Position numbers and translations under genes: made by a program. The notes beneath the pieces are model-generated. The model did no database searches, was not told the DNA's origin, and saw nothing but the letters and a program-made list of their open reading frames with translations. A stretch of 21,107 nt of DNA from Paulinella micropora (lineage: Eukaryota; Cercozoa; Imbricatea; Euglyphida), in assembly GCA_009731375.1 (NCBI GenBank), contig BJOX01000047.1, forward strand, positions 596,681-617,787, written 5' to 3'. The stretch's first letter is position 1, and every line of letters begins with the position of its first letter. Of this stretch, positions 8,901-17,670 are shown in pieces.

Positions 8901-11760
8901 GATTGGCGCGGTGCTGCAACAAGAAGATGAGGAGAAAAAGTTGCGCCCGATCATGTTTATTAGTAGAAAGCTGTGTGCGGCGGAGCGAAATTACTGCACG
9001 CGACAGAGGGAGGCGTTGGCAGTAGTATGGGCTCTCAAGAGGCTCAGAGAATACTTGTGGGGAGGACCTCTATTCACGGTTAGGACCGATCATCACAACC
9101 TTCTTTGGTTGATGAATCATGAACAAACCGGCCGTTTGGCGCGGTGGCAAGCTTTCTTGTCATGTTTCAATTTCACGATGGTCTACTTACCGGGAAAGCG
9201 AAACGTAGTCGCTGATAGCCTTTCCTGGCTAGAGTTTCAGTCGGAGGTGTCGGCTCTCGTATCATCAGTGGAGATGATGGACCTGTCCACGGACAAGGTA
9301 TACGAGGTGAGCCACATAGAGGCGATGCAGATGGCAAGAGGCGTTCGTTATGACCGCACGGGTCTACGATATAGTCCTCAAGGCCCGGAGCATGGCATAT
9401 GCTGTGAGGCGCATGTTCTCGAAGACGCTGAGTGGTCTTATGAGGCATACGAGAACGCGAAGGCGAATATAAAAGAAGAGGAGGAGACGACTGAGGTCTG
9501 TACTGAACCTCCACAGGAAAATCGAAGCGAGCTTGATGAAGACCCGGAAAGGGTAGGAGTAAGGTTGGAGGACGGTACTATTCATATCGCCTCGCCTACC
9601 GCGTGGAGGCAGCAACAGGCGACGGATCCGGAGTTCAAGGAGCTCATAACGTTATACAAGAACCCTAATGAGCTTAAAAAGACTCCACAGATCAAAGATC
9701 AGATGAAGGAGATGGCGTGGAGAGATGGGCTATTGTGGTACAAGGGCCAGCATGGCAAATTTGCATCACAGCCTGACAAATGGACTCTCTGGGTACCAGA
9801 GAAGTTGAGGCGCTTTATATATGTCGCAGCCCATAACTGCCCCTTACTGGCACATCCGGGTCGACAAAGAACTCATTGGTTCATAGCGAGGCGATTTTGG
9901 TGGAAAGGGATGAAGGAGGAGATAGACAGGGAAGTGGACGCATGCATCCCATGCAAAACCACAAAGACACCGCTGAAGGCGAACTTTGGCCTGATCGGTA
10001 CATTCCCGTTACACGCCGGGATGTTTGAATTTTTACACATCGATCATGTGGGACCTTTCCCCGAATCGGCAGAAGGGTACAGATACCTTCTTACCGCAAT
10101 AGATCGAGCCACCAATTATGTCTGGGTTGTTCCTGTTAAGGACGCTACAGGCAAGACAACTGCGGAGGCTCTGATCGATAGGATCGTCTCGCAGATCGGA
10201 GTGCCTAGAAAGATATGTTCTGATCGAGGTTCTGACTTTAATAATGAAGTCATCGACAGACTATCTAAGTACTACGGGATGAAATGGCAATATGTTACTG
10301 CCTATAACCCGAGAGCGAATGGCAAGATCGAGCGGGTACATAGACCTCTCAAAGCCTCGCTTAAGATGTACTGTATGAAGAAGGAGAATCAGAGAGCCTG
10401 GGTGGAGGCAGCACCTTCATTTGCCTTTGCAATGAACTGTCTACCCTCATCGGCATTAGGAGGAGCCAGGAGCTCAGTCTCGCCATATCAATTGGTTTAC
10501 GGCCGAGAGCCTAATATCCCAACCTCACTTCTGCATCCAAAAGACACTTGGGCAGATGAGGATGAGTTGTTCGGGATGAGACTAAGAGCGAAGATGGAGG
10601 CGGAACAAATAGTTGCGGCGCACAGGGAGGCGGAGCGCAGAAAGACTGACGCACAAGGAGTGCGACAAGCGCACTTAGATCAAGTCCGTTTCCAGGTTGG
10701 GGATATTGTACTCTTGTACCATCCTCAAGTCCCTAAGGGGGTTAGCTCTAAGCTGTTTACCCACTGGAAAGGACCATACCAGATCATGGAACAGATGGGA
10801 CCTCTGAATTATAAGATCAGGGGTAGAGGGAAGGTGCAGATTGTGAATGTTCGAAGGCTGATCAAATATGACCCCTTCTTACTTGAGGATGAATCCGTTG
10901 AGGAGGCGTTGAAACGGATGAAGGAGGACTTCAAAGAGGTACCGCCTATACAGAAGGAGGATACCTTAGAGGAGGAGAATGCCTATCGGGCACCGGTCAC
11001 GGAGAAGGAGGAGACCGAGAAGGAGAGTAAGGAAGACTCAAACCGCAAAAGCGCGGCGGGGACTCAGTCTAAAGCCCCCATAGTCCGCGGCGGTACGAAG
11101 GAGAAGTTCACGGAGGCGCAGAGGAGGAGAGCGCAAAACGATCTCATCTTCGACCAACCGAGGAAGGTGGCAAGGTCGACGCGAGCGACGGATGTCCATG
11201 GAGGAGGAGGGGAGAAGGACACTAACCCGAACGCGGGTAATGTGGACATTCGACATGTGCGATGGAAGGAAGGAGAGGCGATTGCGGCCATCAAGTGGGT
11301 CCGAGACGCTTTTTATCTGTTGAGACCGGCAGAATCTCATGTTGCCGATGACACTCTCTCAGATCTTTATCTCATGCGAGCTGTGGCGGTCCCGCAGACT
11401 ACACGGGCAGCACGGACATCGAAGAGATCCTTAGCAGCAAAAACGATACAACCGGTACTCCATTTTTGGAGAAGCATGGACCCTGTTGAGGATCCAAAAG
11501 CTAGACAATATTTACCGGTGTACAAAGACGCGAAAAATCTCGAGACATGGGATGATACTATTACCCTTCGAGACAAAGACCACACTGCGTGGACTATTCA
11601 GTCACTGCCTAGAGGAGTGCTTGACATTCCTTTTGACTTATCTTTGGGCGCCATCCCTAACAAAATATGGGACATTCTGGAGGAGTCGAAGTTTGACTTG
11701 ACTTTTGTTGGCGGCCCGCCACCTGGCAAAGGGGTTCGCGCAAGGCGACGAAGGCAGTAA
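5938..11760 (+). CDS. pol: Pol polyprotein: protease-like, RT, RNase H, integrase, long C-terminal extension
   Basis: The frame is open for 1940 codons after the gag UGA; the first ATG is at 6133 and a TTG lies at 6106. Numbering from 5938: a basic linker; a retropepsin-like fold at about 185-295 with D193-T-M and the C-terminal block ILLSYDQLATMGAVIDC; RT at about 665-930 with VLPMGLKQAP and catalytic YIDD at 829-832; RNase H with D983 (TDAS), E1025, D1051 and D1093; integrase with H1299-x6-H1306-x29-C1336-x2-C1339, then catalytic D1369, D1429 and E1465 (D,D-35-E); and a GPY module at 1612. These parts would cleave the polyprotein, copy RNA into DNA, remove RNA and insert the DNA. A Lys/Glu-rich stretch and a conserved ~170-residue tail of unknown role, not resembling a chromodomain, complete it. 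All RT, RNase H and integrase catalytic residues are present. Expression is probably by readthrough from gag; splicing is the alternative. Confidence 0.95.
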   Translation, partial: REEKREEKKREKEIKTVLFNPTVTVIPTVDEQDTNGSVPPRREGEGTQPHKPQGKHLLVHPSRANMINDANRKAKKAMEERKPKPKARSSPTKKQRTVPPPKDSIVSAIDTSTLGVPDSVQKTLEIPEAPETQEVKLAEKGGEREEDKELELRLKTLERKIHVLAASLHRPDALCYTDLFCETLQTTLKVGNDTMANINIVGQKFLNSHRTWVDKNIRKTKGTLKGVGSRTEITGIVTLIFKLKSGRVYRADLYVVPDYHGSILLSYDQLATMGAVIDCAARRVIYGVKNGEEEDINPMTATDSYEAFELSLATERKKLAFVHEATEAYVHPYVTVPEELTWTDNWETEMQAYTVTIPAWDRKSIDDLVVARNEEIICVAKQCPSLARFAEGGGADVHITNGYCYHAKVSDEKREAFVPRRKGRIPDTPADDIKTFITNFWGDVPTWPRSLTEVKKCLRTLFESNKPYTVILPYNEKAIWAQEIRDRLIDHPIPVPSRKQQLVVACRLGSREQSSAYKQKLRAQDKLKLIPQAFTCFDGFYTRKAPIQYANLIDMLVGLGHDDEPDTVTYERTGLDDLSEEDLSLEEDLAPLKEHKKMSEEDFQAAARKILEEGVGSEREKAFLKAKMEAYREIFDPPRAGGVKSDDFTAVIYKIPGAEPSPAPRRANLSIHEAKIAEENVRQLLDEDFIERSTSPIVSQPKIVPKPGGEWRLTINYARVNKVLEEERNPLPTLEEGRRVLRNAKFYSVIDLKNGFWQIPLDEKSRWLTAFVVGMEIYQWKVLPMGLKQAPGLFQKAMQKMLSGQYDDQSEDGFMRRRGQKAGEYAFCYIDDIIVYSNTMEEHIDHLSDVFRRIGAFGLKCNLKKCQLARTSVTYLGYEISHNRVSISREKREEIMSRQLPKNRTELHSFLAMAQYYSQFIPDWGATRAKLEKMIDFGDFEKWDEEALQAFNTLKDIIYKDPKDGGLVLMMPDFTKPFVVDTDASKFAIGAVLQQEDEEKKLRPIMFISRKLCAAERNYCTRQREALAVVWALKRLREYLWGGPLFTVRTDHHNLLWLMNHEQTGRLARWQAFLSCFNFTMVYLPGKRNVVADSLSWLEFQSEVSALVSSVEMMDLSTDKVYEVSHIEAMQMARGVRYDRTGLRYSPQGPEHGICCEAHVLEDAEWSYEAYENAKANIKEEEETTEVCTEPPQENRSELDEDPERVGVRLEDGTIHIASPTAWRQQQATDPEFKELITLYKNPNELKKTPQIKDQMKEMAWRDGLLWYKGQHGKFASQPDKWTLWVPEKLRRFIYVAAHNCPLLAHPGRQRTHWFIARRFWWKGMKEEIDREVDACIPCKTTKTPLKANFGLIGTFPLHAGMFEFLHIDHVGPFPESAEGYRYLLTAIDRATNYVWVVPVKDATGKTTAEALIDRIVSQIGVPRKICSDRGSDFNNEVIDRLSKYYGMKWQYVTAYNPRANGKIERVHRPLKASLKMYCMKKENQRAWVEAAPSFAFAMNCLPSSALGGARSSVSPYQLVYGREPNIPTSLLHPKDTWADEDELFGMRLRAKMEAEQIVAAHREAERRKTDAQGVRQAHLDQVRFQVGDIVLLYHPQVPKGVSSKLFTHWKGPYQIMEQMGPLNYKIRGRGKVQIVNVRRLIKYDPFLLEDESVEEALKRMKEDFKEVPPIQKEDTLEEENAYRAPVTEKEETEKESKEDSNRKSAAGTQSKAPIVRGGTKEKFTEAQRRRAQNDLIFDQPRKVARSTRATDVHGGGGEKDTNPNAGNVDIRHVRWKEGEAIAAIKWVRDAFYLLRPAESHVADDTLSDLYLMRAVAVPQTTRAARTSKRSLAAKTIQPVLHFWRSMDPVEDPKARQYLPVYKDAKNLETWDDTITLRDKDHTAWTIQSLPRGVLDIPFDLSLGAIPNKIWDILEESKFDLTFVGGPPPGKGVRARRRRQ

Positions 11761-12555
11761 GTGACATTTTTTTCTTTTATCACGCGTCGGACATTGAAAG
11801 CTGCATGTGGATTAATCTCATAGTGCCCATGTCAGATCATGTCTTATTAAAATGTTTTTATACCATTGTTGTTACTTGGCATTTTTATCGCAACATATGA
11901 GTGCGAGGGTCAATCGGCAAATGGATACGACACCGTATAAGGGGATCGCTTGTGAGTTTAGCGATGGTGTTCCTGGTACGACCCTGCTTCAAGTATCCAG
12001 GGTGATGTTCTCAAAAAATGTTCTCATAGTAGACATATTAAATTTTTTTCTTTGGATATACTTAATATCGTCATACCAGCACGGTCCGTCTCTACTTGTG
12101 TCGGCATATCGCATGGTCGGGCTCACTCACCCCGGCTTTGGATATAGTTATTAGGTCTGGCCCCCTAGTACTATATTAAGGTAACCGATTGAATACAAGG
12201 GTATGTTATTAAAAGACAATGTATTTACTGATCGGAAGTGTTTTTGGAGAAGGAGAAAAATTATAACGCTGCTTTTATTGCAATAGTAATACTATTTGTT
12301 CTTGACATACTGCCTCAGAATTAAGTTACGGGGGGGACAACAAGTGTGGAAGGAGGAGTTTTTATTTACAAAAACGAGGCTGGAGATTTATAGTTGACTC
12401 GTGTCTGGCGTATGCGTTTTATATATCCACTGCACCGTCTATCCGTGGGTTAATGCACTTAGTTGCGACACCCCGTAGCGTTTGTGCAGAAAAGAAATCA
12501 GCAATTATATGACGAAAATATTGCATATTTCCGTCATAAAAACGGGAAGGGGTAC
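11761..12555 (+). other. 3' noncoding region of the retrotransposon
   Basis: These 795 bases separate the pol stop from the 3' LTR, long for this kind of element, and hold no ORF with recognisable similarity. They align in blocks with 1036-1877. A hairpin, ATCGCT with AGCGAT (11945-11965), is present in both copies with different loop bases. The region ends in the polypurine tract. Confidence 0.75.
12538..12552 (+). other. Polypurine tract (plus-strand primer)
   Basis: AAAAACGGGAAGGGG sits three bases (TAC) before the 3' LTR. The truncated copy has AAATCGGGAGGGGG then TAC at the same place. A purine run just upstream of the 3' LTR is where plus-strand DNA synthesis is primed in LTR elements. 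Confidence 0.8.
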
Positions 12556-12802
12556 TGTAGGCATCACCCCCCGGATAGCCGGTAAAAAGTACCCTTTTTC
12601 TGGTGTCAGGTGCACCTAGTTTTTTCCCATTATTTTCAATATCGTTTGGCCGGATTTGACCTAATGCCATTTTAACCTTGGTCTGTTGCCGTTTTCTTTT
12701 CGGCTTCACTGAGCTAATATAACGAGACATCATTCTCTTTTGGGGATTTGTGTCTGGTTGTATTACCGACTTTTTATTGAGCTATCTTCGGGGATTGTAA
12801 CA
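12556..12802 (+). repeat. 3' LTR
   Basis: It is 247 bp and differs from the 5' LTR only at 12650. It ends GGATTGTAACA. The following bases AAATTTAAAATG are unique flank. Whether the last CA belongs to the LTR or to a CAAAT target-site duplication cannot be settled from one copy. Confidence 0.95.
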
Positions 12803-13162
12803 AATTTAAAATGACCTTTGACGTTATTGATGAGAGGTTTTTTTTTCATAGTTCGCTTAAATATGACAGAAGTAATTATTACAAACAAAGTACTGCTAAT
12901 ATTGCCACATTTGACTAAGGCGAATGGTATTAATAGCAGAGAGAAAAAAAAACCACCACGAGCGCAAGAAATTGTTTGGTCGCTAACCCGTCGAATTCAG
13001 CGCCCTATCCTTGCATAACTATTTCGAGCGAAAAGAATTTTACCGAATCTTGCGTGCGTTGGGTTTTTCAGATAGAACAAAAAATTCTCGTCGGCCGCCA
13101 AGGAAGTTTTCCCCCGAAGTTGGGCGAGGCCGGGGGGAGGGAGGGGGGGGGGGGGGGGAGAG
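12803..13162. other. Flanking DNA right of the retrotransposon, no gene seen
   Basis: AT-rich DNA to about 12950 passes into GC-richer DNA that ends in a G-rich run (about 13129-13158) at the edge of a large gap. I see no gene, RNA or known repeat. The G-run probably explains why the assembly breaks here. Confidence 0.6.
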
Positions 13163-13964
13163 NNNNNNNNNNNNNNNNNNNNNNNNNNNNNNNNNNNNNN
13201 NNNNNNNNNNNNNNNNNNNNNNNNNNNNNNNNNNNNNNNNNNNNNNNNNNNNNNNNNNNNNNNNNNNNNNNNNNNNNNNNNNNNNNNNNNNNNNNNNNNN
13301 NNNNNNNNNNNNNNNNNNNNNNNNNNNNNNNNNNNNNNNNNNNNNNNNNNNNNNNNNNNNNNNNNNNNNNNNNNNNNNNNNNNNNNNNNNNNNNNNNNNN
13401 NNNNNNNNNNNNNNNNNNNNNNNNNNNNNNNNNNNNNNNNNNNNNNNNNNNNNNNNNNNNNNNNNNNNNNNNNNNNNNNNNNNNNNNNNNNNNNNNNNNN
13501 NNNNNNNNNNNNNNNNNNNNNNNNNNNNNNNNNNNNNNNNNNNNNNNNNNNNNNNNNNNNNNNNNNNNNNNNNNNNNNNNNNNNNNNNNNNNNNNNNNNN
13601 NNNNNNNNNNNNNNNNNNNNNNNNNNNNNNNNNNNNNNNNNNNNNNNNNNNNNNNNNNNNNNNNNNNNNNNNNNNNNNNNNNNNNNNNNNNNNNNNNNNN
13701 NNNNNNNNNNNNNNNNNNNNNNNNNNNNNNNNNNNNNNNNNNNNNNNNNNNNNNNNNNNNNNNNNNNNNNNNNNNNNNNNNNNNNNNNNNNNNNNNNNNN
13801 NNNNNNNNNNNNNNNNNNNNNNNNNNNNNNNNNNNNNNNNNNNNNNNNNNNNNNNNNNNNNNNNNNNNNNNNNNNNNNNNNNNNNNNNNNNNNNNNNNNN
13901 NNNNNNNNNNNNNNNNNNNNNNNNNNNNNNNNNNNNNNNNNNNNNNNNNNNNNNNNNNNNNNNN
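13163..13964. other. Assembly gap (802 N)
   Basis: The bases are all N. Reading frames that appear to cross this stretch are artefacts. Confidence 1.
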
Positions 13965-14820
13965 GTCGCCAGGCCCGGCTCTACCTTTGTCCGCGCAAAA
14001 GGTGCTTTGCAAAAGTATGTTTTGAGTGCAGCATCGACACACGACCACACATGTGTCTCTCGAGATGTCTGAACGGGTGCATTCTTGAACCGGCCGCCGG
14101 TACTTCGCGCAACAAACGGAAGAAGGGCGCGATTGTTTCGTCTGCGCCTGCCAGCAAAACAAAGACACAGAAGGGAACCTTGTCGTCGTGGGTACGGGGC
14201 GCATCAAAACAAGAAAAAAAAAACAGGAAGACTTTCTTTAATTACAGGGAGACCTTACTAGCAACCGCACGGCGCAAGATGTAGCCTAAGCCCCAGCACG
14301 CCCAGCCACGCGCAAGTGGTTGTCCTCCCCGACGGGGGCCAGAGAAGCACGGAGTCGCCGAACTCACTTCCGGCGACGGGGGTTTCGGTGTTTGTCCCCG
14401 GGCAGTCACGCTGAAGCCCCTTCAGCGGCTCGGTGCAAAGTTATCTAAAACAGAGTTGTCACTGATGTCAACGTGCAAAACACGCGCGTCAAGAACGTAC
14501 AGAAATTATTTTTTGATTAAAGCTCTCCCGCTCCCGCTTCCTACTGGTGTTCTGTGCCAAGGGCGGATTGAAAAACCAGCTATCTAGCCTGACTATCATC
14601 AGAAGCGGGGCCGCGCGTGTCTGCAACTGGGCAGGGGCTGGTTTGACTATCCTGTACGCTGCACTTGCGTTGCAGTGTTTGTATTTCCATGCTTGCATTA
14701 AGCGCCAGCAAAAGAGCGTAAAAGCACTGAGGCCGCAACATTCGCCTAGCCGGACGGAAGCGGAACGTTATAAGAGATAACGGCTGGTCCCTCCCACGTT
14801 CTGCAAGGCATGTTTCCAAA
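13965..14820. other. Unassigned GC-rich DNA, no gene supported
   Basis: The stretch has moderate GC content and mixed composition, unlike the microsatellite-rich DNA that follows, so it could hold exons. The longest plausible plus-strand frame, 14547-14780 (77 residues), has one hydrophobic stretch (AGAGLTILYAALALQCLYF) that could span a membrane, but no similarity that I recognise and no clear splice context. I do not call it a gene. Confidence 0.5.
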
Positions 14821-15013
14821 CTCATCCATAGCAGTGAAAAATGCATCACACGTTGCAGAGTCGATGAGAGGGGCGAGAAAGGGGAGGGGGGGCGCCTCTC
14901 TCCCTGCATGAATAAGAAAGGGAGAGGCGCCTCCCCCTCCCCCCTCCTTGCCCGTACTTTTTGTACGCACTCCTCTCCCTTTCTCCCTTCTCTCCTGCAC
15001 ACCCTTTATCTTG

Positions 15014-15118
15014 CCCCCCCCCCCCCCCCCCCCCCCCCTTCCCCCTCGCATCCCTCGTCCAACACACCAGCGCCCGCCAGACAAAAACAATCTAGGTAAA
15101 CAGTATGCGTCAGAGAGT
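15014..15118. repeat. 25-C homopolymer followed by a dispersed repeat module (copy 1)
   Basis: A run of 25 C (15014-15038) precedes 15050-15118, which contains CTCGTCCAACAC, GCCCGCCAGA, AAAAAC-AATCTAG-TAAACAGTA and CAGAGAG. The same module recurs at 20711-20779 in the same orientation with a few differences. In both places a simple-sequence array starts within about 25 bp to the right. Confidence 0.8.
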
Positions 15119-15123
15119 GCTGC

Positions 15124-15545
15124 GGTGTGTGGTGTGTGTGTGTGTGTGTGTGTGTGTAAGTTGGTGTTTGTGTTTGTGTTTGTGTGTGCGCTTGAGTGTG
15201 TGTGTGTGTGTGTGTGTCTGTTGGTGTTTGTGTGTCTGTTGGTGTTTGTGTATGTGTACGTGTGTGCGTATGTGTGTGTGCTTGAGTGTGTGTGTGTGGG
15301 CGCGAGCGTGTGTGTATGTATGTGTGTGTGTGTGTGTGTGTGTGTTGGTGTTCGTGTATGTGTGTGCATGTATGCACGTAACATATGTATGTATGTATTA
15401 TGTAGGTATGTATATGTGTGTCTGTCTGTGGGCGTGAGTGTGTGCATCTGTGAGTTGGTGCGTTTGTGTTTGTCTTCACGTTTGTCTTTTGTGTATATGT
15501 GTGACTGTATTAAATGTACGTATTATGTGTGTGTTGGTGTGGTTG
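15124..15545. repeat. TG-rich microsatellite
   Basis: Long TG runs are interrupted by TTGGTGTTTG, TATG and similar variants. The Cys/Val-rich frames on one strand and Thr/His-rich frames on the other are by-products of this composition and are not genes. Confidence 0.95.
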
Positions 15546-15701
15546 TGTTTTATTTTTCTGTCCGTGACCGAAAGCACGGAGCCAAACGAGTGATGGTTGG
15601 AGTTTGCTGGGATCCCTTGTGGGCACTACTCTGGTGCCTACCAAAGCAACAATACAAACTACTTGGAGCGCAAACAAGAAAGGCGTGGCGCAATTTTTTT
15701 C

Positions 15702-15702
<1 letters not shown>

Positions 15703-15742
<40 letters not shown>
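15703..15742. repeat. AAT trinucleotide microsatellite (about 13 units)
   Basis: This is an uninterrupted TAA/AAT array. It lies in otherwise unassigned DNA (15546-15902) in which I recognise no gene. Confidence 0.97.
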
Positions 15743-15743
<1 letters not shown>

Positions 15744-15902
15744 GTGCTTCTCTGTCAATGGCTGATGCATTTCTGCACACGCGCCTCCATCGCCTCACCC
15801 GTGAGGGGAGTACGAAGAATTGACGATAAGCTCTAATGACACCCCCGCAAGGGCAGTTCCAACACTTCCAGACGGGCCGGTATGTTTAATGAAAATACTG
15901 GT

Positions 15903-16057
15903 NNNNNNNNNNNNNNNNNNNNNNNNNNNNNNNNNNNNNNNNNNNNNNNNNNNNNNNNNNNNNNNNNNNNNNNNNNNNNNNNNNNNNNNNNNNNNNNNNN
16001 NNNNNNNNNNNNNNNNNNNNNNNNNNNNNNNNNNNNNNNNNNNNNNNNNNNNNNNNN
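15903..16057. other. Assembly gap (155 N)
   Basis: The bases are all N. Confidence 1.
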
Positions 16058-16187
16058 GTATCTCCTGCCAATTGCTGAGCCAAAAGGCCATGTGCATCCA
16101 GTCCTCCATTCCATAAGGAAAGTCTCCACACCAATCGGTGGAATAAAGGAAGTGACGGCATAGAACATTACTCTAGGAGCTTTATAC
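16058..16187. other. Island of unique sequence between two gaps
   Basis: These 130 bp have complex composition. One minus-strand frame stays open across it (around IPPIGVETFLMEW), but I recognise no family and see no clear splice sites, so it could be a coding scrap or chance. Confidence 0.3.
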
Positions 16188-16197
16188 NNNNNNNNNN
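16188..16197. other. Assembly gap (10 N)
   Basis: Exactly ten N, a conventional placeholder length. Identical 10-N gaps occur at 16867-16876 and 17196-17205, both inside repeats. Confidence 1.
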
Positions 16198-16213
16198 GCC
16201 TATGTACTCCCTA

Positions 16214-16300
<87 letters not shown>

Positions 16301-16340
16301 AATAATGATAATAATAATAATAACAATAATAATAATAATG

Positions 16341-16389
<49 letters not shown>

Positions 16390-16468
16390 TAGTAGTAGTA
16401 ATAATAATAATAACAGTAGTAGTAGTAGTAATAATAATAATAGTAATAACAATAATAATAATGATAAT
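16214..16468. repeat. AAT-type microsatellite (about 255 bp, imperfect)
   Basis: AAT units are interspersed with GAT, AAC and TAG variants. The poly-Asn, poly-Leu and poly-Ile frames over it are artefacts of the repeat. Confidence 0.97.
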
Positions 16469-16474
16469 GAACTT

Positions 16475-16562
16475 CTGATTTCTGATTTCTTTTTCCACAC
16501 TGCGACTTCTTTTACTTAGAACAATCTTGATTATTCTTGGCAAGATTAATAAAACTTAATAC
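16475..16562 (-). repeat. Inverted repeat, left arm (CAGAAATC-type element)
   Basis: The reverse complement of this stretch aligns with 18017-18106 at roughly 80% by eye over nearly 90 bp. Shared blocks, in the orientation seen here, are CTGATTTCTGATTTCT, ACTGCGACTTCTT, TTATTCT-GGCAAGA and AAAACTTAAT. The outer ends are the CAGAAATC repeats. Two such arms about 1.5 kb apart could be the ends of a transposon or two separate insertions of a short element. Confidence 0.7.
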
Positions 16563-16924
16563 AAAATCTAAGACACTAACGCCCTCCTTTCTCTTTCTCA
16601 AACAAGAGAGAGAGGAATGCAAGGGTGAACGAGAAAGAGAGAGGGGGGGGGGGGAAGAGAGAGACTGACGGCATGTGTGTGTGAGAGAGATACTGAGAGG
16701 AGGGAGGGAGCATCGCGCCTGGCTGGAAAACAAACAACAATTACAGACGTCAATGTAAACAAACACTGAACAAGAACAAAAAACCTGAATATACAAGACA
16801 ATAGTGTGTAAAATCAAGTATATACATAATACGAACATGTATGTATGTGTCTATGTATGTATTGCANNNNNNNNNNGCACGTATGTATTGCATGTATGTA
16901 TTGCATGTATGTATTCGACTTGTA
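16563..16924. other. Low-complexity DNA with a 10-N gap, no gene seen
   Basis: A purine-rich stretch (about 16600-16720) includes a run of ten G. It is followed by ordinary AT-rich DNA and TATG/TATTGCATG repeats around the gap at 16867-16876. The words CTAAGACACTAACGC near 16568 resemble CTAAGGACACTAACGC near 17773. Confidence 0.6.
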
Positions 16925-17103
16925 TTGTGTGTGTGTGTGTGTGTGTGTGTGTGGGCGTGAGCGCGTGTGGTGGTGTTTGTGCGTGTTTGTGTGTGTGTGT
17001 GTGCGTGCGTGTGTGTGTGTTGGTTTGGGCATGTGTGTGTGTGTGTGTGTTGGTGTGGGCATGATGTGAGATTATGTGTGTGTGTGTGTGTGTGTGCGCG
17101 CGC

Positions 17104-17143
<40 letters not shown>

Positions 17144-17670
17144 GTGTTTGTGTTTGTGTGTTGGATTTGTGTGTGTGTGTGTGTGTGTGTTTGTTNNNNN
17201 NNNNNTTGTGTTTGTTTGTGTTTGTGTGTATGTGTATTTATGTAACATATGTATGTAATATGTGTGCATGTGTATGTATGCATTGTGCATGCATGTATTT
17301 ATATTGTGTATTTATAATTATTGTATGTATGTGTGTATTATGTGTGTGGGTGTGTGTGTGTGTGTGTGTGTGTGGGCATGAGTGTATGTTGTGGGCATGA
17401 GTGTGTGTTGTGGGCACGATTGTGTGTGTGTGTGTGTTGGTGTTGTGTTTGTTTGTGTTTGTGTATATGTATGTATGTATGTAACATGTATGTAATATGT
17501 GTGACAGTATGTATGTATTGTGCATGCATGCATTTATATTGTGTGTATGTGTGTGTATTATGTGTGTTTTGGTGTGGGCATGAGAGTGTGTGTGTGTGTG
17601 TGTTGGTGTGGGCATGAGTCTGTATATATGTGTGTGTGTGTGTTGGTATTTGTGTGCGTGTGTCATAGGT
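16925..17670. repeat. TG-rich microsatellite block with higher-order repeats
   Basis: TG runs alternate with TTGGTGTGGGCATGAG-like units and TATGTATG/TAACATATG segments, so parts of the block are duplicated as units of roughly 100-200 bp. It contains a 10-N gap at 17196-17205. No gene is supported. Confidence 0.93.

Larger units (their letters stand above)
2415..12802 (+). mobile_element. Full-length Ty3/gypsy-type LTR retrotransposon
   Basis: This is a 10.4-kb element with two 247-bp LTRs, a leader, gag, pol and a polypurine tract. The domain order protease, RT, RNase H, integrase is that of Ty3/gypsy elements; in Ty1/copia the integrase precedes RT. Gag and pol are both uninterrupted apart from the single UGA between them, and the LTRs differ at only one base (T at 2509, C at 12650), so insertion looks recent and the copy may still be competent. 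The ends are TGT...ACA if the shared LTR sequence is taken in full. If the element is trimmed by two bases at the right, to 12800, it is flanked by an exact 5-bp repeat, CAAAT (2410-2414 and 12801-12805). I see no envelope gene. Confidence 0.95.

Noticed and set aside
10860-11760. Chromodomain or envelope protein at the pol C-terminus
   Set aside because: I see neither the aromatic chromodomain pattern nor a signal peptide or membrane segment.
1878-12802. A larger element using the LTR at 1878 as its 5' LTR
   Set aside because: That LTR is strongly diverged from 12556-12802 and is preceded by its own pol end and polypurine tract, so it is the 3' LTR of another copy.
12976-14207. Four long frames across the 802-N gap
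   Set aside because: They are open only because N has no stops; the readable ends show no gene.
16168-16543. Poly-Leu, poly-Asn and poly-Ile frames
   Set aside because: These are direct translations of the AAT microsatellite.
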